64,000 nucleotides of DNA from Rhynchonema sp. JSB1_4 (taxonomy: Eukaryota; Nematoda; Chromadorea; Monhysterida; Xyalidae): assembly GCA_030248065.1 (NCBI GenBank), contig JASAMV010000318.1:19094-83093 (forward strand), read 5' to 3'. Both the position numbers and the translations under genes were made by a program. Position 1 is the stretch's first letter, and every line of letters starts with the position of its first letter. The notes below the pieces were generated by a model. That model worked only from the letters and a program-made list of their open reading frames with translations, did no database searches and was not told where the DNA came from. Positions 25,701 through 36,600 of this stretch are shown here, one piece after another.

Positions 25701-27401
25701 TCGTAGATTCGGAAATGTTTCGTTGTCATCGTAGATTGTGCACCGCTCGGGCTAACAAAAATTTTTAGTATTCATACTGATACGTAACATGGCATGGAAA
25801 CGCAAACAGCAACAAAAGTAAGGAACAGAATATGTCGACAAGACATGATTTGTTGCGTAAATTCGATAATTGCCGCTTGATGACGTGTATGTTATTATGC
25901 CCATCGGCGACAAAGTTAGGATACAACCAATGATGATAAAATATGCCACAAGAACGCAACTCAAACGGTAAACTCACAATTCAGCGTCGGTTTTGGCCTG
26001 AGGATCAGCGCGAGCCATCTTATGCCATCCCATATTGATTGACGTTGCCAACCGTGGAATGTCGCAGGTCACTCTTTCCACTGCATCCTCGTCCGAGATG
26101 CACACTTCCTCAGCCAGCAACTCGCGATGTTGTTTGTGTAGTTTCTGAGCATTAATCAAGCTGTTAAAAAACGGTACAAAACTTTGCCAGAGTGATTGAA
26201 TCGAATTTGCTTTGGCCAGGTCACATTTCGAATTTCTTTCGTGTGTTGAGTGGGTGCCAGCTGTCTTAATATTTGCTCATCATGGGCGTAAAATTTGCTC
26301 ATCAGCCGTACATTTTTGTTAGCGGCACGATCTCGAACACATCGATCAAGGTTGTATAGTCCGACAACAACTAACGCAGAATTTATGGCAGTCAATCTGC
26401 CTGATCCGTAAAGCGGAAAACGTGCGCGCTCGCTTCAGACATGAAAATTGGAATGGTTCGACTGGGGGTTACGGTAGCATGCAAAAGACCGCGAAAGAAA
26501 GAAAGAGAAAAAGAAGTGGCCAAAGTATGAATTTTTCTGCATAACGACACAAAAGAGGGCAATCATATGACAAGAATGCCAGCCAAAAATTGAAAAAAAA
26601 ACTTGTTGAAGGCACCGAAGTGTTGAATAAGCCGAGTCTGAAGGTGAAGAAGAAGAAAGAAAAGAAAAAGAAAAAAAAAGGTCTGCGAGCTTCCGGTCTA
26701 AAACCGGGCAAGCTTATCGCTGGATTTTCCGCTTTACCAATCAGGCAGTGTGGCTGCCATAAATTCTGCGTTAGCTGTTGCTGGACTATAGTTACGGGCC
26801 CAAACGCAGCTCTGATTTGATGGCTAAGCTTGTCACGAGGTTCACACATAAACCATCAGCCGACTTTACCAAGAACAAAAAATACACAAACGAACCTTGA
26901 GCTTTTCATATGCTTTCTTCATATTGCGCCTTATCTTCTTCACTTTCTTTTTGTCCTCATCCGCATTTGGTTCATTTGAACTCGATGCAACTGCCTCTGT
27001 GTCCAGGACATCGGTCACAACTGGCTGTGGTGCCAATGTACCATCTGAATCTGAAATATCGCAAGTCAAGGGTAACCAACATCAAGCTGGATTTGAGGAC
27101 GTGTAATGTGTGCACAAGTGGCGACGTTTATGCGAGAATAAAACCAGCCAGTCATTTCAGGGCCACGTGACCACCTGGTGCATTCGCACTGACGATGGCC
27201 TGGTATGCCGCACGTCTGGCGAAATTGATACTGTAGGCAAGATTCATGCACTTTTAGGACGCATTTCATGAACCGAAGACGCAAGTTCCCAACACACTCA
27301 CCTGCGTTATTGCCACTTTCACTCTCGTTTGGCTCATCAGCAACCGTCTCACCGTTTACTTGTTGTTCGACTGTAGCCGGTTCAGAAACAGGTTCGGACA
27401 T
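22717..27401 (-). CDS. DAXX-like histone chaperone, arm A copy
   Basis: Nuclear H3.3-chaperone/SUMO-binding family, 499 residues. Phase-consistent exons, minus strand: 27302-27401, 26896-27050, 25978-26144, 25531-25643, 25117-25452, 24710-24930, 24288-24467, 23081-23195, 22717-22829. A charged N-terminus is followed by KKKVKKIRRNMKKAYEKL. About residues 140-364 match the DAXX histone-binding domain: KPIEFDTGITSLDLALYTFV against the RIPYRGTRYPEVN...LIN segment, and DPANHDAELLKRLEEN against human DPALSDPVLARRLREN at the same place in the fold. Acidic stretches follow (DDATDDVQLDEQDD; HESDDDDDVVEVV), then a basic KRAR and a C-terminal SUMO-interaction motif, DDDVITLDSD, like the DAXX tail IIVLSDSD. 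It is shorter than vertebrate DAXX (about 740), and no N-terminal helical bundle was recognised. A polyadenylation signal lies near 22447. Human sequence is recalled from memory. Confidence 0.75.
23588..23808. mobile_element. Fold-back element with GTGTAAAGGTC arms, copy 1
   Basis: Arms contain CGAAACGGTGTAAAGGTCAG, CTCGGTCGGCGTAGCTCGG and their complements, around a short core (TTGAAACATTCCACGTTAAT / AACAGGCAATGTTTCACG). A second copy is at about 62446-62672. It is present in arm A and absent at the matching place in arm B, so it inserted after the arms separated or was lost from B. Confidence 0.75.
23871..24235. mobile_element. Miniature element with AGAATCCATCCCCCTA ends
   Basis: Left AGAATCCATCCCCCTAGTTT and right complement TAGGGGGATGGATTCT, with CCTGCA on both inner sides. 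It sits beside a GGTCGCACAATGACT end, so it appears inserted in a remnant of that family. It lies in a DAXX-like gene intron in arm A only. Confidence 0.7.
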
Positions 27402-27651
27402 TTTGTTCGTGACTTGAACAGACGCTGAGGTTGAGTGAGTAAAGTATTCTTTTGAAGAACAATACCACGAACTGAATGCATAATTCTTCACAGGTATTCA
27501 AGCCAGCGAGTGCTTGGTGGTGGCAAAACACAGCACGGTGAATGAATGAAGCACAAACTGCGTTCGCAGTCGTAATGCAGTTTTACTGACCTTATTTTCG
27601 ACACTAAACAAATAAAAATGTATCAATTGTGCAAAGTACGCTACAAATTCA

Positions 27652-28759
27652 TCAAGATCCTTTCTTCTTGCGAATCATGGCACTATTTTCCCAAGCGTAT
27701 TGTTTGATCATTTTGTAGACCTCAGAGTCGAACTCAGTGGGAACCGGCTTGGCATCTGCAATAATATTACAAAACATTAAAGCCAAAAAATGATGAAAAT
27801 TTAGATTATAATAAGAAGACTGACCAGTCACCCAATAATAGATATCCCATTCGTTCAAATCGGCGGTGATGAGCCTTTCAAATTCATCAAGCTGAGATTC
27901 AGTCAGGTCGGTAATGTGATCAGCAGCAAACTGACTGAAAAAACTGGTCAATGTTTGGCTTACCATATGCTTTTGTGTATGCTACAGCATCTTACAGGTG
28001 TGTTAAGAGGTTCATTATTTGGCCCAGAAGTTGTGTGTGGAAAGTCAGCCACCTTCCTCCAATCAGCTGCGTCAGTCAAACACGCAAAATGGATATTTCA
28101 ATGGGGCTTCGATGTTTAACTTTCATGTTCGATTAGCACTCTTTTCTATTTAGAATGTTTTACGCCCGATCTCAGAGCTCTTGACACACGTTAAAAGCCC
28201 GAACAAGAAATAATTGCCCAACCCAAATATCATATCCATTTCGAGAATGCCCCGATGCTGTGCCTGATACAACAACTTTGCGCGTCTTCTGTCCAAAGCC
28301 GATGAGGACTTTGTGGTTGTGTGCACAATGGCATAATAACGATTGGGTTGGGTGCTGCACGATGGTTGATGGACATGGGAGGTTACTGAAAGGCAATGAA
28401 ATGCTGCCACCTCACTGCTATCGCATTTTTGTCGTTGGACAGTACTCTGCGAGGACTGAGCAGCATCAGGGAAAACGCTGTTTCCCTATTCGACGCCTTT
28501 GGCAATTCAACGACGTTTGTAGTCGTCAATATCGGCGTTCCAACCACCACACGTGACACGGTTCATTATAGTTAGGCTACACATTCTGTAAGACCTGTGT
28601 GAGAAATCTGGTGCAAGCGTGAGGAAAGAGCAAAACTGTACGTGTCAGATGCACGATTAAAAACAACAAACCTGGTCTGAAAGTGATAGCAAAACAACGA
28701 TGAATCGGCCTCAGTGGTGTCGCTTTTCTCACGAACGACGCAAAGCATACGCGGAACAT
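27652..28759 (-). CDS. SDHAF2, succinate dehydrogenase assembly factor 2, arm A copy
   Basis: Mitochondrial matrix factor needed to attach FAD to the succinate dehydrogenase flavoprotein subunit. Four phase-consistent exons, minus strand: 28672-28759, 28223-28385, 27825-27943, 27652-27755; 157 residues (human about 166). The N-terminus MFRVCFASFVRKATPLRPIH is a basic, acid-free mitochondrial presequence. The conserved core includes RRRAKLLYQAQHRGILEMD (family RLLYESRKRGMLEN), then DHITDLTESQLDEFERLI and WDIYYWVTDAKPVP (family WDIYYW). The ATG follows a splice-acceptor-like TTTTCAG by nine bases, consistent with trans-splicing or a 5' leader intron. It lies about 270 bases downstream of the syntaxin stop and about 250 upstream of the DAXX-like start. 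Confidence 0.92.
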
Positions 28760-29028
28760 GGTAACTTCCTGAAAATTATTCGAGATTGAATTTGGATACC
28801 GAATCCCAAAAAATGTTGTGCAACATGCTAAATATTGAATGGTCAAACACCATTAGAATCACCTGGGCTTCACACCAAAATGCACAAAAATAAGAACTTT
28901 ATTCAAAATGCCACAATATTCACAGTGGATATCACACAAAGAAAACGGGAGTATCACAGCACAGCTGAGTCATATGTACAAAATCTTGAGTGTACACTTG
29001 AAATAGAAATAATCCTCATTAAAACGCC

Positions 29029-32000
29029 TCAGCACAAATGAACAAAATCGCACAAAGAGAAATACAGAATGAATAAAACCACTGCGCCAGCAACCGTTAA
29101 CAACAGGACCAGGCAGATTTTCTTCTGAAAGGATCAAGTTCTACAATTCAATTAGTTTAGAAACAACTGTAACAACAAGCCTTTCGATATTTCCGCTTGT
29201 ACTGCATAGCGTTTCTCGTATGTTTCGCTCCTCGAAACACATACTCCGCTGCTTCCGTGACGCTTTTTTCAATTCGATCAACCAATTCTCCCTGAATTTT
29301 CAGGGAAAGAATCGGTATCAAAGGATCAGCTCGGAATACCTACTTTTACAAGTCTCATCTGCAACTGACCCGAAAAACAAATGTTGCACAAAACTCGTGA
29401 GATTCCCGAATTAAAAAATTGAAAAAGAAAACAGTCGCACCGCACCTGTGTTTCGATGAGCAATGCCACATCCAGAAACATGGTGTGTAACTCTCTGATG
29501 CTTCGTTCGAGCTCTCGTATATCAGCAGCGCGCGCTTCCACGTCCGCCAGAATTTGCCGCGCTTGACGCGAGTTTTGAAGAAGGAGCTGAATGCACAGAA
29601 TGGAATGACTAGTATTGGTGAATAAGAAGATCGGCGGTTTTGGTCACACAGTGAGTGTGCAAATGCATCGAATATTTTTCCTGAATGGCAAGGAACATCT
29701 CGCAGGAGATCACGTTTTTTTAAAACTGTTCTGCATGTTTCGCGCTCACTGAGTTCAAACAACGTGACCGTACTGGTGCGTGGTGCGACCAAAATCAAAC
29801 TTGGTGATCCTTCCTTGGTCACATGACATTTTGCATTGACGAGATATCCTTAATTCAATAAGACACGTGACCAAGGCAAAACCAGACTGAGCCGATCGCC
29901 AAGTTTGATATATATCATCAAAAATTGTTTATTTTTCCAGGATACCTACCCCTCCTGCCATCTGATTGATTTGTCCACTTTCTATCACATCTTCAATCGC
30001 AGATTCGGTCATCGTTTCTCCAGCTGAAAAAATTATTGAAAAAATAATACTACATTATTGCAAAAACAACATAACACACAAAAAGCACAAACCAGATCGA
30101 TCCAAACTTAATCGATATCGATTGGCTCTGCGGTGGAACAGCAAGCGTCGGATTTCAGGTCTAACTGGCGGTTGCAAGCAGCGACGAGCCTGTCTTCATC
30201 ACCTGAGGGTTGCATCGACTCAAGGTTTGGACTTGGACAAGGTTTGAATGTGTAACGGACCAAATGTGGACAGCCGCAAGCAGGGCATTAAAGCAAGGTG
30301 AGGTGATGACTGACTGACTTATTTGTTTTTTCCTCTTCCGAACAACTTTCATTTGCATGGTAACAGCGGAATACTGGCTGGGAAGATTGGACAACTTCAC
30401 AGAATCGATGATGTAAAAAGCAGTAGCTTGGTCCAAATATGGAGTGGTTGACGGGAGGTGGCACCCTCCACTTCGGTTTGACTGTTCTAACCAGCCCGTA
30501 GAACAAGAATACGCACAAGATAAATACTCAAGTATGAAAAAGCAATGCTTTCAGGTTACTCGTCAACAATAGCAAACCCACTCAGTTCCATGTAGCCCTG
30601 AATGCGTTGTTTGCATCGGTCGCGATGTCGCGCTTGTTCTTCGTTGAACAAATGCAGCACGTTGTACATTCGCTTTTCAAGCGCCGCCACCTGAAACAAA
30701 CGGCGGTTTGTTTATGTTTGTTTTCCAGAAATTATTGACGTGAAATAATTCTCGGCAGTGATGTGGTTGGGGCTAGCTATCTTGCTCCCAAACCCATACC
30801 CCCAAACTGGCTAGCTAGGTTTCTTGCTCCGGTCATCCAAGTCAAAAAACTGTTGATTTTGGTGCCAAAACGACCATTTTATGCACCAAAATAGTCAAAT
30901 TCGCTCAAATTTGCTCACACATGCACAAAAACACGCATTTGAAGGCTTATTTTGGCATAATTTCGACCAATTTTTAAACCCCTGTTTTTTACTTATGGAC
31001 CAAAACCCCCCAAATCGGGGTACCCGGCTAGCTAGCTTGCGCCGGACCCCTCCAGCTAGCTGGCTTTCTTGCTGGGGACAACTACATCACTGTTTATCGG
31101 GTGTCTGATATTGGAACTGGATGGACATTTTACCAGCGTCGGAGTAGTTCATTGGGTGTAACTTGTTCAACACACCTCATAATCCTGAAATAGTGCCCCG
31201 CAACGCCAGGACGTCGCATCCCAGCCATCGCTTGGATTTTTTCAAGTTCGCACTCAACTACGAAAACAAACCTGAGCCCGTCTGATGCGTAATGCGACCG
31301 AATCTGGCGGTTCTTTGCTGCCTGCAGCATCGGCCTGTGTTTTTGCCTCAGCGTGACACATAAGGGATTCGTCTTGGAGCGCTGAAAAACAATGTTTTGA
31401 AAAAACTGCTGAGTTGAAAATTGCGACCTTATCGCTGACAATGTTGTGAAAATGTAAAAACGTAACAGTTGATTGGTCACTGACCTTTCAGGCGGCCGCG
31501 CGATTGCTGCGACAAAGTCTGAAATGCGTTCACGATATGGTCCAGTTCCAGCTTGTTTTCTGAAAAAACGATACCTCATTTTACTGTGGAGCACAAACAT
31601 GAAAAGAAACGTTTTGCGCGTTTGCCAACTTTCATCTTTTTTAACATCGACCATCATTTGGGAATGTTTGATTTTCACGTCTTCGATGTAGCTTTCCAGC
31701 AACCTCAGATCGCCGTGCACGATTTTCACCCTGTTGAACGGACAAGTGACTATTGTGGAACATATAATAAAGGAAATAACACTCCAATGCTGAATTAAAG
31801 TAAATGAACGCTGTTCAGAAGATCAATAAACCGGCTCAAGGACTATGGATAGAAACGAAAAAAATAACATTTCCCAACAAAATATTTCCCTCAGAAAACG
31901 AAAAGCACTACTCACGAAAAATGCCCGATTGAGGAAAAAGGACGAAAATACGCAATCAAAGCCGAAAATTTGTCAAGACAAAGGGAAGCATCAAAAGTAC

Positions 32001-33403
32001 TACACACCTTAATAATTACTTACGACGACCCCTGAATGCAACATTCATTCAAAAAGGATGACTGTTGTCAAAAACAACGAAGATCACTGACAAGAAGTTT
32101 CCCAGGTAACAAGTAGGGTTAGAGAGATGTCGGGTGTCGGCTGTCGGGTGCCAAAAAAGTGTAGGTGTCGGGTGTCGGGTACCCCCAGATGTCGGGTGTC
32201 GGGTTTTTTCGGACCCGACACCCGACACTTACGGTTCAAAACATCAGTATTGCTGAGAGAAGAATTTTGAGAGAAAATTTTCTTCGAAACAAATGTTTCC
32301 GAAGACGCAGAATGTGACATTTTGGTGTTTATTTCGTGTGAAAATACTTGAATTCAGTAACTTGAGCCAAAAAATTGCACTCGTGATGCAAATGAGCAAA
32401 AATTTGCCTGTTTTTGGTCCAAAAACAGGTGTCGGGTGTCGGTTTTTTTTCAAAAACTAGATGTCGGGTGTCGGGTTTTTTTGCAACTGTCGGGTGTCGG
32501 CTTTTTTTCTGAGACGACCTCTAACCCTAGTAGCAAGTAGAAAAAAGAAGTATTTTTTCAGTTCTTTTCTTTTAATCCTGGCAGGAAAACACAAGCAAAA
32601 ACATTTCTCCCGCTCCACTCAGGACTCACTGCGCTAAAAAGTGCTGAATCGGCCTGAACGCCATCTCGTGCTCGTAGTCAACGTCTGCAGAATTGCCATA
32701 ATCTGAAATTACAGCAAATCTGACAAAAAAAACTTTTGACAACAGCCAAACTTTTGGAAATGAGATAACAAACACTAACCATCTGACAGAAACAGTGAGC
32801 TTTCTGACCGATCAAACGGAAATTCCCAACTGTCAGCACGTTCAATGGCATATTGGTCGCTGCAAATCTGGAAAAGGAACAATATTGAAATGAGAATGAA
32901 CAACCCCAATCGATGACGATTGCGAATAAGATCAGAGGTGGGATCGGGCCTACGAGCCCCCAATCCAAAAACAACGACCTTGGTTAAGGTGGTCGAAGTG
33001 AAAAGTCCGCCCGGTGCGCCCAAATATATAGAAAAAGCTGACACCCGACAGTTCTAAAAATACCCAACATTTACTGGTTGTGAACCAAATACAGACAAAA
33101 GTTTCTCATTTGCATCATTAATGCAGCTTTTTGGCTCAATTTAATGAATTCTGAAGTTTTTTCAAACGAAATAAACCGCCTTCGGACATTTGCTCGAAGA
33201 AAATTTTCTCTCAAAATTCTTCTCTCAGCAAGACTGATGTTTTGAGCAGTCAGTATCGGGTCCCAAAAACCCGACACCTCGCGCGCCCGACTCCACATCC
33301 CTTAACCCTGGCCGCAATCCGCCCGATTTCCACCTTTTCTGGTGAGTGGTAGCCACCAAAAGAAGCCAACCTTGAATTCTTCAATCCTGTTTTTGGTCGT
33401 CAT
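29029..33403 (-). CDS. Syntaxin (Qa-SNARE), complete copy
   Basis: Membrane-fusion t-SNARE, 336 residues, tail-anchored. Eleven exons with fully consistent phase, minus strand: 33371-33403, 32780-32867, 32630-32702, 31630-31730, 31485-31559, 31272-31381, 30582-30690, 30023-29950, 29446-29586, 29181-29291, 29029-29124. It begins MTTKNRIEEFK, like the syntaxin N-peptide. The Habc bundle includes LESYIEDVKIKHSQMM and HRDRCKQRIQ (family YRERCKGRIQ). The linker TGETMTESAIEDVIESG matches TGRTTTSEELEDMLESG. The SNARE motif includes DIRELERSIRELHTMFLDVA, the zero-layer glutamine in LLIETQ, then GELVDRIEKSVTEAAEYV. A tail anchor KKICLVLLLTVAGAVVLF ends the protein. Intron 10 appears to use a GC donor (AAG/GCTTGT). 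A polyadenylation signal lies at 28898-28903. Exons 1-3 lie in the palindrome spacer, outside the duplicated arm. It is divergent from neuronal syntaxin 1, so the paralogue class is uncertain. Confidence 0.9.
29788..29912. mobile_element. Small palindromic element with ATCAAACTTGGTGATC ends
   Basis: Ends AAATCAAACTTGGTGATC and GATCGCCAAGTTTGATAT are inverted. Inside are CCTTGGTCACATG and CACGTGACCAAGG. It lies in a syntaxin intron in both arms (arm B about 41667-41770), with a roughly 20-base length difference at the centre. It shares GTGACCAAGGCAA with the repeats flanking the lectin gene. Confidence 0.65.
30756..31092. mobile_element. hAT-like element with GCTAGCTTGCTCC arms, arm A
   Basis: Ends CAGTGATGTGGTTGGGGCTA and CAACTACATCACTG. 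Flanks ATTCTCGG and TTTATCGG match at 6 of 8. The arm B copy (40515-40817) has flanks CCGATAAT/CCGAGAAT, 7 of 8. Arms are runs of GGCTAGCTAG/CTTGCTCC. It lies in syntaxin intron 6 in both arms, so it inserted before the duplication. Confidence 0.8.
32115..32527. mobile_element. Element with TCGGGTGTCGGG arms, TA-flanked
   Basis: Ends GGGTTAGAGAG and CTCTAACCC, flanked by TA on both sides, in syntaxin intron 3. Arms are repeats of TCGGGTG/GTCGGGTGTCGGG and the complement GACCCGACACCCGACA. A second, diverged copy in opposite orientation lies at about 33035-33310, also in a syntaxin intron; both share the core CTCTCAAAATTCTTCTCTCAGCA. Confidence 0.75.
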
Positions 33404-34199
33404 TGCCTTGCGTTTGATGACAATTTTTAACAAAAATCGACAAAACCACTTGTGCAATTAGGTATAGATTCCGGCGCAAAAGCTGAAGCTGGTTGTGTCT
33501 ATATGTAGTGGTTAAAGTGGTGTAGGAGAGAGGGGAGGAGAGACCGATCACCCAGTACAGTTGCACTTATGGAAAGAAAAAATAGCAAAAAAAGGTCATT
33601 GAGAAAAGGAAAAATTTTTTTCCTTTTGTTTTCCTTTTTTTCCTATGAGGAAAAAATGAGCAAAATTTTTTTTTCCGAACTCTGGATAGTAAATGAGTCT
33701 TCCATCAACCTGCAGGCAAGAGGAGTTAAAAATCTTTGGAAAATCATCCACGCCTATAAAAGGCAGAAAACGGCGTTTTGAGGCCAGCCGCTCCAGATTA
33801 CGTTTTAGCCCAAGCCTAAGAAGCCTAGGCGTAGGCCTAAGCCTAAGCCTAGGCCTAAGCCTGTGGAGAACTGGAATTGTTGGTTGGTGTTGGCGCTAAC
33901 ACGCAAAACATAGATAAAAAACAAAATGGTCTCGCCACCAGTGTTGGAGGTACTCTGGAGGGGGGATACCTACTGTACCGCGCTCGGAGAGGGGGGATAC
34001 CTACTGTACCAGAGCCGATGGCCTGGGGGGTTATGTACCTAGGGGGGTTGGGGGGGGGGGGGGGGATAGGTTTTGGGGTGAAAATTTTTTATGTGTTTAT
34101 TATGTGGAATCGTGTGAAAACGTAGTATTTCGGCGTAGCGCGCGAATTTGGGTAATTTGAGGAAAACCACTGATTTTGCACTAGGCCTAATCCACTTTT

Positions 34200-34735
34200 C
34201 ACAATACAATACATACCAGCCCTGTACCAAACCCAATACCATCCAATCCAATACCAATACCCAATACCATACCGGCGGCCCAATACCAATACCAATACCA
34301 ATACCAAATCAATACTCTCAGTGCCTGGTATTGGGTTTGGTATTTATTGGGTTGGTATTGGTATTGAGTATTGGGTATTGGGTTGATATTGGTATTGGGT
34401 ATTGGGTATTGGTCTTAGTATTGGTTTGGTATTGGGTTTTTGGTCTGGTATTGGGTTGGTATTGGGTTTAGTATTGAGTTTGGTATTGGGTTTTGAGTCA
34501 GGTATTGGGTTTGGTATTGGTTTGGTATTGGGTTTTTCTGGATTAGAATTGGGTATTGGTTTTTACCCCATACCTGGGCAAACCCAATACCAATACCCAA
34601 TACCAATACCAGGCCAGGTTCATACCAATACCCAATACCAATACCAAATTAGACCCAATACCAATACCAAACACGGTATTGGTATTGGTATTGGGCGGTA
34701 TTGGTATTGGGTATTGGGTATTGTGCCCATGCCCA
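34200..34735. repeat. CCAATAC/GTATTGG array, block 1
   Basis: A CCAATACC run in one orientation followed by TATTGGGTATTGG in the other. It ends in GGTATTGTGCCCATGCCC, the end type shared with the blocks at 36759-39360. Confidence 0.8.
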
Positions 34736-34737
34736 CC

Positions 34738-35143
34738 CAGTGTAGTGGCAGGCCCATGTGTGGGAGGTAAGTATGATGCGGGGTTGGGACCGGAAGCGTG
34801 AGAGGTATGATTTTGGTCACCCAAAAAGGCGAAAAAACGCTGTTTTTGTGATACAATTTTGGCCAAAAATTGAGGTAAGAATAGTACTTTTTCAAAATTT
34901 TCGCCGAAAATCGCCTAAAAATAGGTATTATGGGTGGGTCTGCGCGCGAAGCGCGCGATTTTTGGGAAAATAAGGTCGAAAAACACCGATTTTTGCCTTA
35001 AAAGGTATAAAATTGCTTGTGAGATGTATGATTTGGAGTTGTGAGAGGTAAGTCTCCCCCCCCCCCCCCACGGGTTTTGTGGTAGGTAAGTACTGAGAGG
35101 GGGGGGTAACCCCCCAACCCCCCCCCCCCCAGCCACTACTATG
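34738..35143. mobile_element. hAT-like element with GAGGTAAGTA arms
   Basis: Starts CAGTGTAGTGGCAGG and ends CCAGCCACTACTATG. The flanks are a perfect TGCCCACC duplication. Arms contain GGGAGGTAAGTATGA/GAGAGGTAAGTACTGAG; the core has GCGCGCGAAGCGCGCG. It is inserted at the end of a CCAATA-armed element. Confidence 0.8.
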
Positions 35144-36520
35144 TGCCCACCCATATTTTGCACTAATTTTGGCCATTTTGGTCAAAAATTGGCACTTTTG
35201 GGGCAAAATCGGGGGATACCTACTTACTGTACCGGGGTGAAAATCGGGGGGATACCTACTGTACCATGCCAAACATCGGGGGGATACCTACTGTACAGTG
35301 GTGTAGCTACCCAGGCGGGGCGGCAACCTACTGTACCACCCAAAATGCGGGGCGGCAACCTACCTACTGTACCAGCCGAGCTAGGGGGGGTCGTACCACT
35401 TGGGGGGGGGGTCATCTGGAAACCGAAATTTTTTATGTCTAAATACTGAAGAAAATGTGGCCTAAAACACTAATTTCGCGCGCAGCGCGCGATTTTTCGC
35501 CTATTTGCAGACAAATATGCTAATTTTATGCAATTTTAAGCCAAAAATGAATGTTTTGGGTGAAAAGTTAGGTGGGGCGGCAACCTACCTACCAGTGTAG
35601 TTCCTGGGGGGAGGGGGGGTCCCCCCCTAAGGACACTAACCGCCGGACCAAGGTACACTAGTACACTAACCGCCGCGTCAGGTACACTAACCGCCTCAAC
35701 TTTTGCCTAAAAGCTTTTTAGGCCTAAAATGGCATTTTTAGGCCTAAATGTGTGATTTTTAGGTCAATGTTCTCAAAAGTCGCCAAAATACCCTTGTTCT
35801 GAGAATTTTTTCCAAAAAGGGTAAAAATAAGTCAAATTTTCTACCTAAAAGTGACTTTTTCCTGATTTTGGGTCTTCCCCCCCCCCCTTCCCCCCCAGGG
35901 AGGTACACTAACCGTTCGGAAAAGGGGTAGGTACACTACCGCCGCCACCAGGACTACACCTCCTCTGTCCAGGGGAGGGGCGAACCTACCTCTGTACCAG
36001 GCGAGGGGCGGCAACCTACCTACTGTACCTGGGGGGCGCCCCCCCACCCCCCAGCCACCCATCTTCAGGCGAGGGGGCAGTGTTGGAGGTGGGGGGGTTT
36101 GGGGGGCCCCCCAGGGGTCCCCCCTCGCCTAGTAGGTCCCCCCCGATGTTTGCAGGAGGGTTCCCCCCCCGATTTCACCCCTAGTAGGTATCCCCCCCCC
36201 CCCGATTTTGCCCAAAAAGTGCCAATTTTTGACCAAAATGGCCAAAATTAGTGTAAAATCAGTGGTTTTTGCCTCAAATCACCCAAACCTAACCCCCCCC
36301 CCCCCCCCCCTACCCCCCCCCCCCCTTGTTTAGTAGTCCCCCCTCTCTGCGCATCCCCCCCTCCCCTCCACTGAGGGGGGCCCTTACTGGGGGGGGGCTC
36401 CCCCAACCCCCCCCCTCCCCCTCTTCCTTGCAGATCAAAATTACGGTGGGTTACGGTATTCGGGGGCTGAGTGACAACCTCGTGTAGACTGTCTTTACCT
36501 TTCAGCGCTGTGACTATGTC

Positions 36521-36600
36521 GGCAGCTTGGCTCAGCGGCAGCGCTTTAGCTTGCAATGCCAGTGCCAGAGGTAGTGGGTTCGAGTCCCGATAGCGAAAAA
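36521..36600 (+). tRNA. tRNA-like pseudogene or tRNA-derived SINE head
   Basis: Box A TGGCTCAGCGG (36528-36538) and a perfect box B GGTTCGAGTCC (36577-36587) are spaced as in a tRNA gene, and T runs follow at 36601-36620 as a possible polymerase III terminator. A seven-base loop TTGCAAT would place GCA in the anticodon position, but the acceptor and T stems pair poorly. A degenerate tRNA-derived sequence is more likely than a working tRNA. Confidence 0.45.

Larger units (their letters stand above)
22241..31953 (-). repeat. Arm A of the large palindrome
   Basis: This arm is reverse-complementary to arm B (39649-51883). The outer boundary is near ATTACGAAGTCCATGCATC and the inner boundary near GGACGAAAATACGCAATC. 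Coding sequence is almost identical between arms. Length differences come mostly from insertions: arm B has extra elements at 44299-45370, 46364-48454 and 49826-50128, while arm A has extra ones at about 23588-23808 and 23871-24235. Arm A contains complete SDHAF2 and DAXX-like genes and exons 4-11 of syntaxin. Confidence 0.9.

Noticed and set aside
26156..26395. 79-codon minus-strand frame just before DAXX exon 3
   Set aside because: It lies in the intron between exons 2 and 3; splice phases join those exons directly, and arm B carries indels here that break the frame.
36521..36600. Functional tRNA gene
   Set aside because: Boxes A and B are good, but acceptor and T stems do not pair and the variable region is too long for a working tRNA.
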